This document shows, one piece after another, positions 27,743-37,065 of a stretch of 64,000 bases of DNA. The position numbers and the translations under genes are program-made. Origin of the DNA: Paracoccus saliphilus (GTDB taxonomy: Bacteria > Pseudomonadota > Alphaproteobacteria > Rhodobacterales > Rhodobacteraceae); assembly GCF_028553805.1 (NCBI RefSeq), contig NZ_CP067140.1:3720001-3784000 (forward strand), written 5' to 3'. The notes beneath the pieces are model-generated. The model was not told the DNA's origin. It worked only from the letters and a program-made list of their open reading frames with translations, and did not search any database. Each line of letters starts with the position of its first letter. The stretch's first letter is position 1.

Positions 27743-29095
27743 TCACAATCCCCACGCCGCGCATTTGCGGTCGATGGTCTTGCGCGAGACGCCGAGCCGC
27801 CTTGCCGCTTCCGAACGGTTGCCGCCGGTCGCATCGAGGGCGCGCAGGATTTCCCGTCTCTCGACCTGCATCAAGGGCTCGATAGGGCCCTGTTCCGATG
27901 GCGGTGCCAGGGTTTCGAGCGGAAATCGCCCGAAAATCAGCGATCTTTCGATGAAGTTCCGCAATTCGCGAATATTGCCCGGCCAGTTGTGGCGCAGCAA
28001 GGCGGCACGGGTGGTGCTGTCGATCTCCAACCGGGGAAGATCGAGACGGGAGGCAATTTCCCGCAGGAACAGGGCTGCCAGTTCTATGATGTCCCCTTCG
28101 CGCTCCGCCAGTGCCGGCATTCGCAGCTCGATGACATTGATGCGAAAGAACAGGTCCTCGCGGAAGCGGCCTTCGGCGACTTCCCGGTCCAATGCCCTGC
28201 TGGTGGCCAGGACGAAACGCAGGTCAAGCCGCGTTTCCCGCTCCGCGCCGACCGGCCTGACCGTCCCGTCCTCCAGCACCCGCCGCAACGCCGATTGCGC
28301 AGAAGGGCTGAGGCCGGCGACATCGTCGAGAAAGACCGTTCCCCCCTGTGCCGACGGCAGCAAGCCCTCTCGTGCCGCCCCCGCGCCGGGAAATGCCCCC
28401 GCCACATGGCCGAACAACTCGCTTTCGATCATCTCGGCGGGTATGGCAGAGCAGTTGATCGGCACAAATGGCGCCGCAGAGCGATGCGACGTCACGTGCA
28501 TATGCCGTGCCGCGACCTCCTTGCCGGTTCCCGACGCACCCGTGATCAGCACCGGCGTGGTCACGTCGCGGATACGGGCCAGCATGTCGCGCGTGGCGGC
28601 GATGGCGGGCGACGATCCGATCAGCTCGCGCCGTTGCTGACCGATATCCTGCCCGTCCAATTCGCGCCGGAGCAGCATGTTCTCGCGCCGCAGCTGCGCC
28701 ATCTGGATGCAGCGGCCCACGGCGTTCAGCAACTGGTTCGAGCGGAACGGTTTCAGCACGAAATCGGCTGCGCCCGCCCGCATCGCCTCGATCGCGGTCT
28801 CCAGGTCGGCATAGGCGGTGACCATGACCGTATCGGTGAAACCGCCCTTGCCGCGCTGCTCGGCCAGCCAATCCAGGCCGCGCTGGCCCGGCATCATGTT
28901 GTCGAGGATCATGACGTCGAAATGCCGCCGGGCAAGCTCCGCCTCCGCCTCCACCGTGTTTCCGGCCTCGGCGACCGACAGGCAATGCGGGGTCAGCGTC
29001 TTGACCAGGAAATTCCGCATGCCCGGCTCGTCATCGACCACCAGCACGCTTGCGCGTGCCAGAAGCCCGGTCAGTTGCTGCTCTCCGCGATCCAT
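27743..29095 (-). CDS. NtrC/DctD-family response regulator (sigma-54 activator type)
   Basis: 450 residues: a receiver domain with phosphoacceptor Asp65 (VMILDNMMPG), an AAA+ domain with Walker A GASGTGKE (186-193), the sigma-54 contact loop as GAFPGA (233-238), Walker B-like GTVFLDDVAGL, and a Fis-type helix-turn-helix at the C-terminus (NRSEAARRLGVSRKTIDRK). GAFPGA in place of GAFTGA is seen in other DctD-like proteins, so activity with sigma-54 is plausible. It is transcribed before its kinase partner. Likely target: the transporter promoter 3.5 kb downstream, with paired palindromes. Confidence 0.9.
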   Translation of the reverse strand: MDRGEQQLTGLLARASVLVVDDEPGMRNFLVKTLTPHCLSVAEAGNTVEAEAELARRHFDVMILDNMMPGQRGLDWLAEQRGKGGFTDTVMVTAYADLETAIEAMRAGAADFVLKPFRSNQLLNAVGRCIQMAQLRRENMLLRRELDGQDIGQQRRELIGSSPAIAATRDMLARIRDVTTPVLITGASGTGKEVAARHMHVTSHRSAAPFVPINCSAIPAEMIESELFGHVAGAFPGAGAAREGLLPSAQGGTVFLDDVAGLSPSAQSALRRVLEDGTVRPVGAERETRLDLRFVLATSRALDREVAEGRFREDLFFRINVIELRMPALAEREGDIIELAALFLREIASRLDLPRLEIDSTTRAALLRHNWPGNIRELRNFIERSLIFGRFPLETLAPPSEQGPIEPLMQVERREILRALDATGGNRSEAARRLGVSRKTIDRKCAAWGL

Positions 29096-29447
29096 TCGAA
29101 GTCCCGTTTTCCTCTTGCATCATCGTGACGCGAGCAAACGGAAAAGGCCAGCAGCCCGTGTGAATGGGAATACTCGTACGCGAGAGCTGTCAATCTGTAG
29201 GAGCGCGATTTTCGGTGGCACCAGTCGACGATAATGAAAAAATCAGCCGTGCTGAGGCCAAGGCAGGACAGTGTGGATGACAAAAGATCCCCGCGTGTGT
29301 TATCGAGTGTTCTTGGAGTGGTTCCAGACTTGCCGAAGACATAACCACCCCTGCCCAAACCACGAGTATCGCTTTCGCTGTATTGCAGCGGCCACGAGCC
29401 CGTGTCAGATCACACGAAGTCAGTATTCTTCGTTCCCAAACTGAACT
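29096..29447. other. Intergenic region upstream of the response regulator
   Basis: A 352-base gap between the LysR gene stop and the response regulator start. It presumably holds the promoter of the regulator-kinase pair. An open frame on the minus strand across 29071-29358 overlaps the regulator start but has no recognisable features. I see no clear terminator, promoter consensus or RNA gene. Confidence 0.5.
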
Positions 29448-30377
29448 TCACACACTACGAAAATAGTCCGGCCGCTTCGCCCACGGATCATCCAGGATGC
29501 TCTGAAAATCAAGCTTCCCCGCGATCTTCCATGCCACGTGAGACAGCGCAGTCTGAGCCCCACGCTTGAGCCTGACCAAGCAGATATCTTCGACATGATC
29601 CGGGATGATCGGATGAGCAACCAACCCCGCCGCTCCGGTCCGGGCAGACAATGCGCTAAGCGGTATGATGCTGAAAGAACGCGCGCTCCGCACTTCGGCC
29701 AAAAGCACCCGCAACGCATTCGTCTCCAGCACCACGTTGGGCGCGACATCATGTGATCGGAATATCCCGTCCAGAACCTGACGGTTCCACATGTCGCGCG
29801 AAAGCAGGCAAAGCGGCAGATCGGCCACCTCTCCCCAAGAAAGTTCGCGCGGAAGCACGGCCTGTTCCGCCGCGATCAGGACATAGCGTTCGGCGAAGAC
29901 GGGCAGTATATCATAAACCTCATCGCTCACGGAGCTGGCATACAGCATCGCAAGATGCAGTTCCTGGTCATCAAGCAGGTGGAGTATCTCGGGCGTGCTG
30001 AGTGATCGGACGTCCAGGGTAATGCGCGAGGTGATCTGTCTGTATTCCGCGCTCAGGATCGAGGCGGCGTGAATCGCGGTTGGAACCACGCCGATGGACA
30101 GGTGACCACTGGGTACATCACGGACCAGTTCCGCCTCCTGACGGAGTGCTTCCAGGGATTCGAGCGTCCGCCGAGCCCAGATGATCACCCGCTCACCTTC
30201 CGGCGTCATTCCTCGGAAACTACGATCTCGCTTGACGACGGTGATACCGAGCTCCCGCTCAAGCTCCCTGATCCCGTTCGACAGCGCCGGCTGCGACACA
30301 TGGCAGCTTTCGGCAGCTCTGCTGAAATGTCGGTATTTGTTCAACGCGAGGAGATAATGGAGCTGTCGTATGAACAT
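29448..30377 (-). CDS. LysR-family transcriptional regulator (FdsR-like)
   Basis: 309 residues with an N-terminal winged helix (MFIRQLHYLLALNKYRHFSR, SQPALSNGIRELEREL) and a C-terminal effector domain. The opening matches LysR proteins found beside NAD-linked formate dehydrogenase (fds) operons. I start at the ATG at 30377; the frame is open further upstream but without LysR-like sequence. It is divergent from the DUF488 gene (257 bases apart), which may share its control region. Given formate-related genes on both sides (fhs and the OFA transporter, fdhD and the FdhF-like gene), formate is a reasonable effector, but that is inference. Confidence 0.87.
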   Translation of the reverse strand: MFIRQLHYLLALNKYRHFSRAAESCHVSQPALSNGIRELERELGITVVKRDRSFRGMTPEGERVIIWARRTLESLEALRQEAELVRDVPSGHLSIGVVPTAIHAASILSAEYRQITSRITLDVRSLSTPEILHLLDDQELHLAMLYASSVSDEVYDILPVFAERYVLIAAEQAVLPRELSWGEVADLPLCLLSRDMWNRQVLDGIFRSHDVAPNVVLETNALRVLLAEVRSARSFSIIPLSALSARTGAAGLVAHPIIPDHVEDICLVRLKRGAQTALSHVAWKIAGKLDFQSILDDPWAKRPDYFRSV

Positions 30378-30634
30378 CGGATCCCCATTCCTGTTTCGGC
30401 AGGATGATCCTACAGACGATATCAGCAGCCGCAATCGTCTGATCCATGCGGGCAATATTCGCCAAGCATGGCCGACATGTTCCGGGCAACTCGTCATGAC
30501 CGGGCCGGGAACCGGCAGCACCTCCATGCCCCGCGAAGGCCTGTCACGGATTCGACAAGATGATGTGAATCACCGACAATCCAGATGACAGCAGAAACCT
30601 ATCGGCAGATTGACCTTCACAGGAGGCTGCAAAC

Positions 30635-31021
30635 GTGATCGTCCCGCCTTTTCCCGTCTCCAACCTGCAACTGAAACGCGCTTACGAGTCGGCTGCGGCA
30701 GGCGATGGTCTCAGAATCCTCGTCGACCGTCTCTGGCCTCGCAGGTTACGCAAGCAGGATGCCGCGCTCGATGACTGGATGAAGGAGATCGCCCCGAGCA
30801 CCGAATTGCGAAAATGGTTCGGTCACGATTCAGAGCGCTGGCCGGACTTCCGACGCCGCTACAGGGCGGAACTCCGACAGCACGAACGACAAATAGATCA
30901 CATCCGCCAACTGGCCCGAACGAGGCGTGTCACTCTAGTCTACAGCGCACATGACGAGACACGGAATAACGCCGTCGTCCTGAAAGAAGTGCTGCTCGGC
31001 AAGACCGGCGTGAATCGATGA
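30635..31021 (+). CDS. DUF488 family protein (YeaO-like)
   Basis: A 128-residue cytosolic protein of the DUF488 family: RILVDRLWPRRLRK near the start and the TLVYSAHDETRNNAVVLKEVL C-terminal motif. The family has no settled biochemical role. AGGAGG eight bases before the GTG at 30635 fixes the start. It is one of the few plus-strand genes in the left two thirds of the window, divergent from LysR, and its stop lies three bases from the convergent stop of the YrhK gene. Confidence 0.85.
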   Translation: MIVPPFPVSNLQLKRAYESAAAGDGLRILVDRLWPRRLRKQDAALDDWMKEIAPSTELRKWFGHDSERWPDFRRRYRAELRQHERQIDHIRQLARTRRVTLVYSAHDETRNNAVVLKEVLLGKTGVNR

Positions 31022-31024
31022 TGC

Positions 31025-31333
31025 TCAGAAATCTCCCGCGCTTTCGAGAGGAATACGGCGGTCGGGGTGAAACCGCTTCAGATGTATGCGACGGGCCAGG
31101 CGGATGACCGGACGTATCAGCATTTCCACGCTCCCGATGATGAACAGCCAGGTTCCGGCCTCTGCCAGCGATCCGAACAGAAAGAATATGCTGCCAATAA
31201 TGAACCAGACGCCGATCAGAATATCGTTCAATATGCTGAGCACCTCGTAGCGATCCCGGACAACCAGTTCGTCATGCCCGATATGGACAATCTCGCTCGA
31301 AAGCTTCTGGGGGGTCGTATCTGTGGTGGTCAT
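31025..31333 (-). CDS. YrhK domain protein, small membrane protein
   Basis: 102 residues with the YrhK-like block VRDRYEVLSILNDILIGVWF followed by two close hydrophobic segments (about 34-52 and 57-72) and a basic cytosolic tail. The family is described only as a domain of unknown function in small membrane proteins. It lies 48 bases downstream of the channel-like gene and could be the last gene of the fdhD-containing cluster. Confidence 0.75.
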   Translation of the reverse strand: MTTTDTTPQKLSSEIVHIGHDELVVRDRYEVLSILNDILIGVWFIIGSIFFLFGSLAEAGTWLFIIGSVEMLIRPVIRLARRIHLKRFHPDRRIPLESAGDF

Positions 31334-31381
31334 GTTATCCTCTCCTGGATTGATATTCGGGAACGCAGCTGTCGATGGCGG

Positions 31382-31789
31382 TCAGGAGCCGCCTGATTTA
31401 CGCACTGCATCTCGCCGCTCGTGGCTGCGATGGTAGAAGAACGCGCCAAACATCCCTGCGACCGTCGACACCACCGTGATTGCATAAACGTCAATTACGA
31501 TACAAAGCGCCTGTCCCGCCGGTGTCACCGGGTTCGCCATGGATGTAGAGATCGTGACAAGCTGGGATGTGGTGAAATAGAATGCGTCCCAGAGATTGTG
31601 GATTTCCGTGCTCCCGTGGTCCTTCTCGAACAGATACAAGAGCAAGGTCGCGAACACATCCACCACCACGGTCAGGGATACTGCGGCAACCAACCTGTCC
31701 CGCAAATCGGAGTGGGTTGGGCTTGCGGCCTGAATAACGGCCCGGATGTCGCCAATCAGGCGCGGAAATATCGATTTCATTGATGGCAT
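31382..31789 (-). CDS. Two-TM ion channel-like protein with altered selectivity filter
   Basis: 135 residues with the layout TM helix, pore region, TM helix of Ion_trans_2 channels: TM1 about 31-52, pore about 67-85, TM2 about 94-115. Where K+ channels have TVGYGD, this protein reads TISTSMANPVT, so the filter for potassium is absent. The NPVTPAGQAL segment after the pore and the YAITVVSTVAGMFGAFF helix suggest a conserved variant family, not a decayed gene. Ion specificity, if any, is unknown. An internal ATG three codons in is an alternative start. Confidence 0.7.
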   Translation of the reverse strand: MPSMKSIFPRLIGDIRAVIQAASPTHSDLRDRLVAAVSLTVVVDVFATLLLYLFEKDHGSTEIHNLWDAFYFTTSQLVTISTSMANPVTPAGQALCIVIDVYAITVVSTVAGMFGAFFYHRSHERRDAVRKSGGS

Positions 31790-31982
31790 TGGATTTCGTT
31801 CTGGAATTTCACCTTGATCACGACAACAGAGTGGACTGCCAAAGGAGTTGAATCAACCGCGCGGCATTTTCGGGAAACGCATACCTGGGCATCGCCTCCC
31901 TAAATCCGAGTTTGGCCTCTTCCGATTGGTGGATCTGCGCGGAACAGGTCGCGTTGCCGCGCGAGCCAGTCAAACAGGTAGC

Positions 31983-32783
31983 TCATCCTTGCGATATTCT
32001 ATATGGATGGCAGTAGCACTCGTAGGTGCCATTTCGCGCGAAACCGAGAACGGTGATGCCCGCCTCATGTGCAACCCGTATGGCTAGCGCTGTCGGTCCT
32101 GACACTGCGATGATCATGCCGCAGACCACCATGGCGGCCTTCTGCACCAACTCCACCGAAACACGCGATGTCAGGACGAAAGCACCGCTTTCCGGAGCGC
32201 AACCCATATTCTCCACGCATCCTACAAGCTTATCGAGTGCATTATGCCGCCCGACATCCTCGCGCACGGCGACAATGCCCTTCTTCGGCGACAGGAAACC
32301 CGCAGCATGCATCGATCCGCTTCGCATGTGCAGTCTTTGCTGGTGCCGTAGAAGAGTTGTTGCCCGGGAAGCCAGGGTTTCAGAGATCAAGGCTCCTGAC
32401 CCAGACATTCTCGGCACCGACCGCATGGCCTCCTTCAGACTTTCGATGCCGCATAACCCGCATCCGACCGGGCCGGCCATTGCTCGACGCCTTGCAGCCA
32501 TCGCATCGGCACGATCCTTCGATATCCAGAGACGGGCTTCAAGGCCGTCCTCGCAAGCCACGATCTCCACCTGTTCGATGTCCCCGATCGTGTCGACAAT
32601 ACCTTCAGTTCGCGCAAAGCCAATCGCGAGGTCCTCCAGCGAGGCGGGAGTTGCCATCAATACAGCGTAGGTGCTTCCATTCACCGTTATCGCGACGGCG
32701 GTTTCTTCCGGCAATACGCGCGGCGCCCTACCGGCATCCGTAAATGTCGCTGAACAGATCGGAAACTCGTTCAAGCTTAACAT
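31983..32783 (-). CDS. fdhD: Formate dehydrogenase accessory sulfurtransferase
   Basis: FdhD delivers sulfur from IscS to the molybdenum cofactor of formate dehydrogenases. The active CxxC pair is Cys108/Cys111 in GCGLCGIES; the REDVGRHNALDK motif and C-terminal GFARNGTYECYCHP segment are also typical. Length 266 residues. AAGGAGA seven bases before the ATG at 32783 decides the start; the frame is open 19 codons upstream. The FdhF/YdeP-type molybdoenzyme at 38494-40791 in the same run is the obvious client. Confidence 0.93.
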   Translation of the reverse strand: MLSLNEFPICSATFTDAGRAPRVLPEETAVAITVNGSTYAVLMATPASLEDLAIGFARTEGIVDTIGDIEQVEIVACEDGLEARLWISKDRADAMAARRRAMAGPVGCGLCGIESLKEAMRSVPRMSGSGALISETLASRATTLLRHQQRLHMRSGSMHAAGFLSPKKGIVAVREDVGRHNALDKLVGCVENMGCAPESGAFVLTSRVSVELVQKAAMVVCGMIIAVSGPTALAIRVAHEAGITVLGFARNGTYECYCHPYRISQG

Positions 32784-32920
32784 GGCTATCTCCTTCGCGT
32801 GTTTAGCCCGCCGGAAACCCGCACCCAACCGCGTGGCCATTGCCGCCGGTGCGCATACAAGCGGCTTCGCGCAACGAGAATGCCGTCACCGGACAACCCG
32901 GAAATAACACCAGCCATGAG

Positions 32921-35851
32921 TCAGCCGCTACCTTTTGACGCTGTACCATTTTTCGAGGCACGGCCGCGCTTCGCTGTTTTGGCGTCCATCGGCTTCATCG
33001 CAAGAGTAGCTTCAGCCGCTGCGGCTTCATCTACAGCGGTTTCGTCGGCGCCTTCTTCGGCTGCGATGGCGTTATCACTTGTCTGAGCTTTGTCAGGAGG
33101 GGACGGCTCGGTTGACGGCCCGGCCTGTTTACCATCGGACGGAGCTTGCGGGCCGGTTTCCTCGGGTTTGGCGGCCTTCTCGACATTGAGCTCCAGTTGA
33201 CCGTCGGCGACAGTCACCTTCACCTTGTCGCCCTCATGCACCTCGTCGTCCAACATCTTCCGGGCGAGAATGGTCTCGACCGAGGAACGGATCAGCCGCC
33301 GCAGTTCACGGGCGCCGAATTCCGGCTTGTAACCCTCGTTCGCCAGCCGCTCGATGGCGCGATCATCGAATTCGAGCGTCACACCCTGACCAAGCGCCAT
33401 GTGCTTCACCCTTTCGAGCTGCAGTTCCACGATGGAACGGATCTGCTTTCGGTCGAGCGCATGGAAGACGATGACCTCATCAATCCGATTGATGAACTCG
33501 GGACGAAAATGCCCGCGCAGCACATCCATCAGATCGCGTTTCAATCGCCCGTCATCGGCATCCGCCGTTCCACGCCGTTTCATCTCGGCCTGAATCAGAT
33601 CGGCGCCGAGATTTGAGGTCGCGATAATGATCGTGTTGGTGAAATCAATCACCCGTCCCTTGCCATCGGTCAGCCGGCCATCGTCGAAGACCTGCAGCAA
33701 CACGTTGGCCACATCGCCATGGGCCTTCTCGATCTCATCCAGCAGAACCACGGAATAGGGCTTGCGGCGGACCCTTTCGGTAAGCTGGCCACCCTCGTCA
33801 TAGCCGACATATCCCGGCGGCGCGCCGATCAGCCGGGCGACTGTGTGCTTCTCCATATATTCCGACATGTCGATGCGGATGATCGCATCCTCATCACCAA
33901 ACACGCTCGAGGCGAGCGCCTTGGCAAGTTCGGTCTTCCCGACTCCGGTCGGGCCAAGGAACAGAAAGGACGCGATTGGCCGCGCGCCCTCGCGCAGCCC
34001 CGCGCGCGCAAGGCGTACCGCGTCGGACACCGCCTTCACCGCTTCGTCCTGCCCGATGACACGGTTATGCAGCGTGTCCTCCATCTGCATCAGCTTGGTG
34101 CGCTCCTCGGAAGTCAGCTCCGACACCGGGATACCCGTCAACTTGGCCACGATATCGGCTATATCCTCGATCCGCACTTCATCCGAGCGCGAACGGCGGT
34201 CGCTGCGCCAAGCTTCCTCGGCGTCGTCGAGCCGCTTCCGCGCGGCATCACGCCGGGATTCGATATCCTTCTGCCGGTCTTCGTCCTTGCGTGTCTTCGC
34301 ATAGTCCAGCTCGCGGTCGAGCTGGCGGAACTCAGCTTCGGATTCCTGCACCTCGGGCGGACGGGAGGTGGTGGCCATTCGTACCCGCGCAGCTGCCTGA
34401 TCCAGCAGGTCTATGGCCTTGTCAGGCAGGAAACGGCCGGTGATGTAGCGGTCGGAGAGCTCGGCCGCCGCGGTGACCGCCGGATCGCTGATGACCACCT
34501 TATGATGCGCCTCGAACGTATCGCGCAAGCCGCGCAGGATCATCACGGTCTGATCCACGCTCGGCTCCGGCACCATGACCGGCTGGAAGCGGCGTTCAAG
34601 GGCCGCGTCCTTCTCGATATGTTTCTGGTATTCGTTGAGCGTTGTCGCACCGATCAGATTCAACTCACCTCGTGCCATCGCGGGCTTGAAGGTATTGGCG
34701 ACATCCAGTCCACCTTCGTTCGCCCCGGCGCCGACGATGGTATGCACCTCGTCGATGAAGAGGATCATACTGTCCGAAGCAGATTCTACCTCGTCCAGAA
34801 CGTTTTGCACGCGCTCTTCGAACTCACCGCGATACTTCGAGCCGGCGACGAGCGCGTTGACGTTCAACTCGACCAGCCTCTTGTCGCGCAGCGTCTCGGG
34901 CACTTCGCCCGCAATGATGCGCTGTGCCAGGCCCTCGACGATGGCGGTCTTTCCGACGCCGGGCTCCCCGATCAGCACTGGATTGTTCTTCTTGCGCCGC
35001 GCAAGCACCTCTATCGTCGTCTCGATCTCCCGTGCCCGTCCAATCACGGGGTCCAGCTTGCCATCCCTGGCAAGCTTGGTCAGGTCGCGCGCCACCTTGT
35101 CCAATTCAGGGGTGTCCGAGGGACGGTCCACCTCGCCGGACTCCGCTCCCTTGCCGACGACCTTAGCGATCTGCTGACGAAGCGCATGCGGCGTCAGCCC
35201 GTATTTCTTCAGGATCTCGGCAGCGAAACCCTCCCCTTCTTCCGCAAGACCTACCAGCAGGTGTTCGGGTCCGACATAGGAATGCCCCATGTCACGCGCG
35301 GCGGCGAGTGCGCGGCTGAGCGCATCCTTGACACGGGGGGTCACCCCCATCTCCTGGGGTTCTTTGTCGGTCGCATCGCCCCTGGGAGCATTTTCATCGA
35401 TATAGCGCCGGAGATCCGCAGGACTCACCTTCACTTGTTCAAGGATGGCCTGCACGACATCCGTATCGGCAAGCGCGTACAGCAGGTTCTCGGTATCGAC
35501 ATCGCCACGGCCCCGCTCCTGCGCATGGCGTGCGGCCTCCTGCAACATTTCCTTGGCACGTTCGGAGAGCACGTCCACGACATTGACGGTCTCGCGCGGG
35601 CTGCGCGGACCGAGGTGAAAATCATTATCTCCGTCCGCGCCCTGCCAGAGATTTCCCATCATGCCGCTCATCAGCGGATGATTGGAGAAGAGCGACTCGA
35701 ACGGTGAGCGCGCCGCGCCATGCTGCCGGGCGCGCAGTTTTTCGTAATCCTCGTCGCATAGCTCGAGTGTCCGCCGTCTTCCGTTGACATGAGCCTGAAC
35801 CCTGACGGTCGCAGGTTTTTTCCCGCAAATATCGCAGATGCCGTCACTCAT
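32921..35851 (-). CDS. Stand-alone AAA+ disaggregase, ClpG/ClpK-like
   Basis: 976 residues. Order: N-terminal zinc finger (Cys6, Cys9, Cys32), a spacer, Clp N-repeats (about 90-235), AAA1 with Walker A GEPGVGKT (295-302), a short coiled middle domain (about 500-555), AAA2 with Walker A GPTGVGKT (633-640), and a long Ala/Pro/Glu-rich tail from about 870. The region where ClpA/C/X carry the IGF/IGL tripeptide that docks on ClpP instead reads LGADLIQAEMKRRG, so a ClpP partner is unlikely. With the zinc-finger N-domain this matches heat-resistance disaggregases ClpG/ClpK over ClpB or ClpE. AAAGGAGA precedes the ATG. It lies between the cytochrome bd-type oxidase genes and fdhD. Confidence 0.82.
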   Translation of the reverse strand: MSDGICDICGKKPATVRVQAHVNGRRRTLELCDEDYEKLRARQHGAARSPFESLFSNHPLMSGMMGNLWQGADGDNDFHLGPRSPRETVNVVDVLSERAKEMLQEAARHAQERGRGDVDTENLLYALADTDVVQAILEQVKVSPADLRRYIDENAPRGDATDKEPQEMGVTPRVKDALSRALAAARDMGHSYVGPEHLLVGLAEEGEGFAAEILKKYGLTPHALRQQIAKVVGKGAESGEVDRPSDTPELDKVARDLTKLARDGKLDPVIGRAREIETTIEVLARRKKNNPVLIGEPGVGKTAIVEGLAQRIIAGEVPETLRDKRLVELNVNALVAGSKYRGEFEERVQNVLDEVESASDSMILFIDEVHTIVGAGANEGGLDVANTFKPAMARGELNLIGATTLNEYQKHIEKDAALERRFQPVMVPEPSVDQTVMILRGLRDTFEAHHKVVISDPAVTAAAELSDRYITGRFLPDKAIDLLDQAAARVRMATTSRPPEVQESEAEFRQLDRELDYAKTRKDEDRQKDIESRRDAARKRLDDAEEAWRSDRRSRSDEVRIEDIADIVAKLTGIPVSELTSEERTKLMQMEDTLHNRVIGQDEAVKAVSDAVRLARAGLREGARPIASFLFLGPTGVGKTELAKALASSVFGDEDAIIRIDMSEYMEKHTVARLIGAPPGYVGYDEGGQLTERVRRKPYSVVLLDEIEKAHGDVANVLLQVFDDGRLTDGKGRVIDFTNTIIIATSNLGADLIQAEMKRRGTADADDGRLKRDLMDVLRGHFRPEFINRIDEVIVFHALDRKQIRSIVELQLERVKHMALGQGVTLEFDDRAIERLANEGYKPEFGARELRRLIRSSVETILARKMLDDEVHEGDKVKVTVADGQLELNVEKAAKPEETGPQAPSDGKQAGPSTEPSPPDKAQTSDNAIAAEEGADETAVDEAAAAEATLAMKPMDAKTAKRGRASKNGTASKGSG

Positions 35852-35925
35852 GGTATTTCTCCTTTGATTTGTCGACTTCGTGGGCCGGTTCACAAAGCGT
35901 CCATCCAGATCAATTTCCGACAAGC

Positions 35926-36057
35926 TTAGCCATGATTTGCACCATTGGAGAGAACGAGCCGCAGGAGCCCTGCGACAGCACCGAGCGCAAGCACGCTCAG
36001 GCCCCAGATGACAACCATCCAGAACAGCCGTTTCCAGAGAGGGGACAGGGCAGCCAT
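35926..36057 (-). CDS. DUF2474 small membrane protein of the cio oxidase operon
   Basis: A 43-residue protein (MAALSPLWKRLFWMVVIWGL start) with one hydrophobic helix and an arginine near its end. It matches the DUF2474 family that is found immediately after cioAB/cydAB genes, analogous to CydX. Its ATG overlaps the cioB stop by one base (TGATG), which argues for translational coupling and a role in assembling or stabilising the oxidase. Confidence 0.8.
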   Translation of the reverse strand: MAALSPLWKRLFWMVVIWGLSVLALGAVAGLLRLVLSNGANHG

Positions 36058-37061
36058 CAGTGATACCCCTCGATTCCAGCCTTGCCGCGAAAAACCCTGT
36101 AAGCCCAGCCTGTATAGGCAAGGATCATCGGCACGATGACAACCGCGCCCGCCAGCAGGAAGATCTGACTTGCGCGCGGGGCGGCGGCATCCCAGATCGT
36201 GACGGCCTGCGGTACCGCATAGGGAAACATGCTGATCCCGAGACCAACAAAGCCCAGCAGGAACAGGATGAGCGCCATCAGGAAGGGCATCCGCTCGTGA
36301 CCTTTCGCGAGGCTCTGGAAAAAAATCCCGGCACAGATCACCGTCAGGACCGGAACCTGCGCGGTCAACAGCACCTGCGGCAACTCGAACCAACGTCGCC
36401 AATAGTCGATATGCAAGAACGGTGTTGCAAGGCTGACGGCCGCGAGCGCCGCAAATGTCGCGATACCCAGCCGAAACGCCATGCGACGCGCATGGGCTTG
36501 CGCCGTGCCCTCAGTCTTCCAGATCAGCCAGGTCGCCCCCAGCAGGCCATAGCCTAGCAGGACGGATACACCGGTCAGCAGACTGAATGGACTCAGCCAG
36601 TCAAGCCATCCGCCCGCATAAGCGTCATCCTCGACCCGGATGCCCTGAAGAAGGGCGCCAAGCGTGATCCCCTGCGACAGCGCGGCGATGACCGATCCCA
36701 GCGTGAACGCGATATCCCAGAATTTCCGGTGGCCGGGATCGCGCCAGCGAAACTCGAAGGCGACGCCCCGGAAAACGAGGCCGAGCAGCATGGCGATGAT
36801 CAACGGATAGGTCGCCGGCAGGATGATCGCATAGGCCAGCGGAAATACTGCCATCAGCCCGCCTCCACCAAAGACGAGCCAGGTTTCGTTGCCATCCCAG
36901 ACCGGCGCGATGGAGTTCATCGCCTGGTCGCGCTCTTCCCCGGCTTTAAGGCCCGGAAACAGGATACCGATCCCCAGATCAAATCCGTCCATCACCACAT
37001 AGGCAAAGACCGCGAAACCGATCATGCAGGCCCAGATGACAGTCACATCGATACTTGCCAT
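36057..37061 (-). CDS. cioB: Cytochrome bd-type (cyanide-insensitive) quinol oxidase subunit II
   Basis: 334 residues with about eight to nine membrane helices; the DGFDLGIGILFP and APVWDGNETWLVFGGG motifs are those of CydB/CioB. It starts at the ATG at 37061 (MASIDVTVIWACMIGFAVFA), preceded by a purine-rich GGGGGCTGAG. It follows cioA closely (start four bases before the cioA stop end) and overlaps the DUF2474 gene. It forms the oxidase with CioA and passes electrons from quinol to oxygen without proton pumping. Confidence 0.93.
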   Translation of the reverse strand: MASIDVTVIWACMIGFAVFAYVVMDGFDLGIGILFPGLKAGEERDQAMNSIAPVWDGNETWLVFGGGGLMAVFPLAYAIILPATYPLIIAMLLGLVFRGVAFEFRWRDPGHRKFWDIAFTLGSVIAALSQGITLGALLQGIRVEDDAYAGGWLDWLSPFSLLTGVSVLLGYGLLGATWLIWKTEGTAQAHARRMAFRLGIATFAALAAVSLATPFLHIDYWRRWFELPQVLLTAQVPVLTVICAGIFFQSLAKGHERMPFLMALILFLLGFVGLGISMFPYAVPQAVTIWDAAAPRASQIFLLAGAVVIVPMILAYTGWAYRVFRGKAGIEGYH

Positions 37062-37065
37062 GATC

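Noticed and set aside
31848..32087. Small plus-strand frame with AAAGGAG before a TTG
   Set aside because: The spacing between site and start is too short, it runs antisense into fdhD, and the peptide has no features.
33719..35707. Plus-strand open frame of 662 codons opposite the ClpG-like gene
   Set aside because: Antisense shadow of a highly conserved AAA+ gene; no binding site or recognisable domain.
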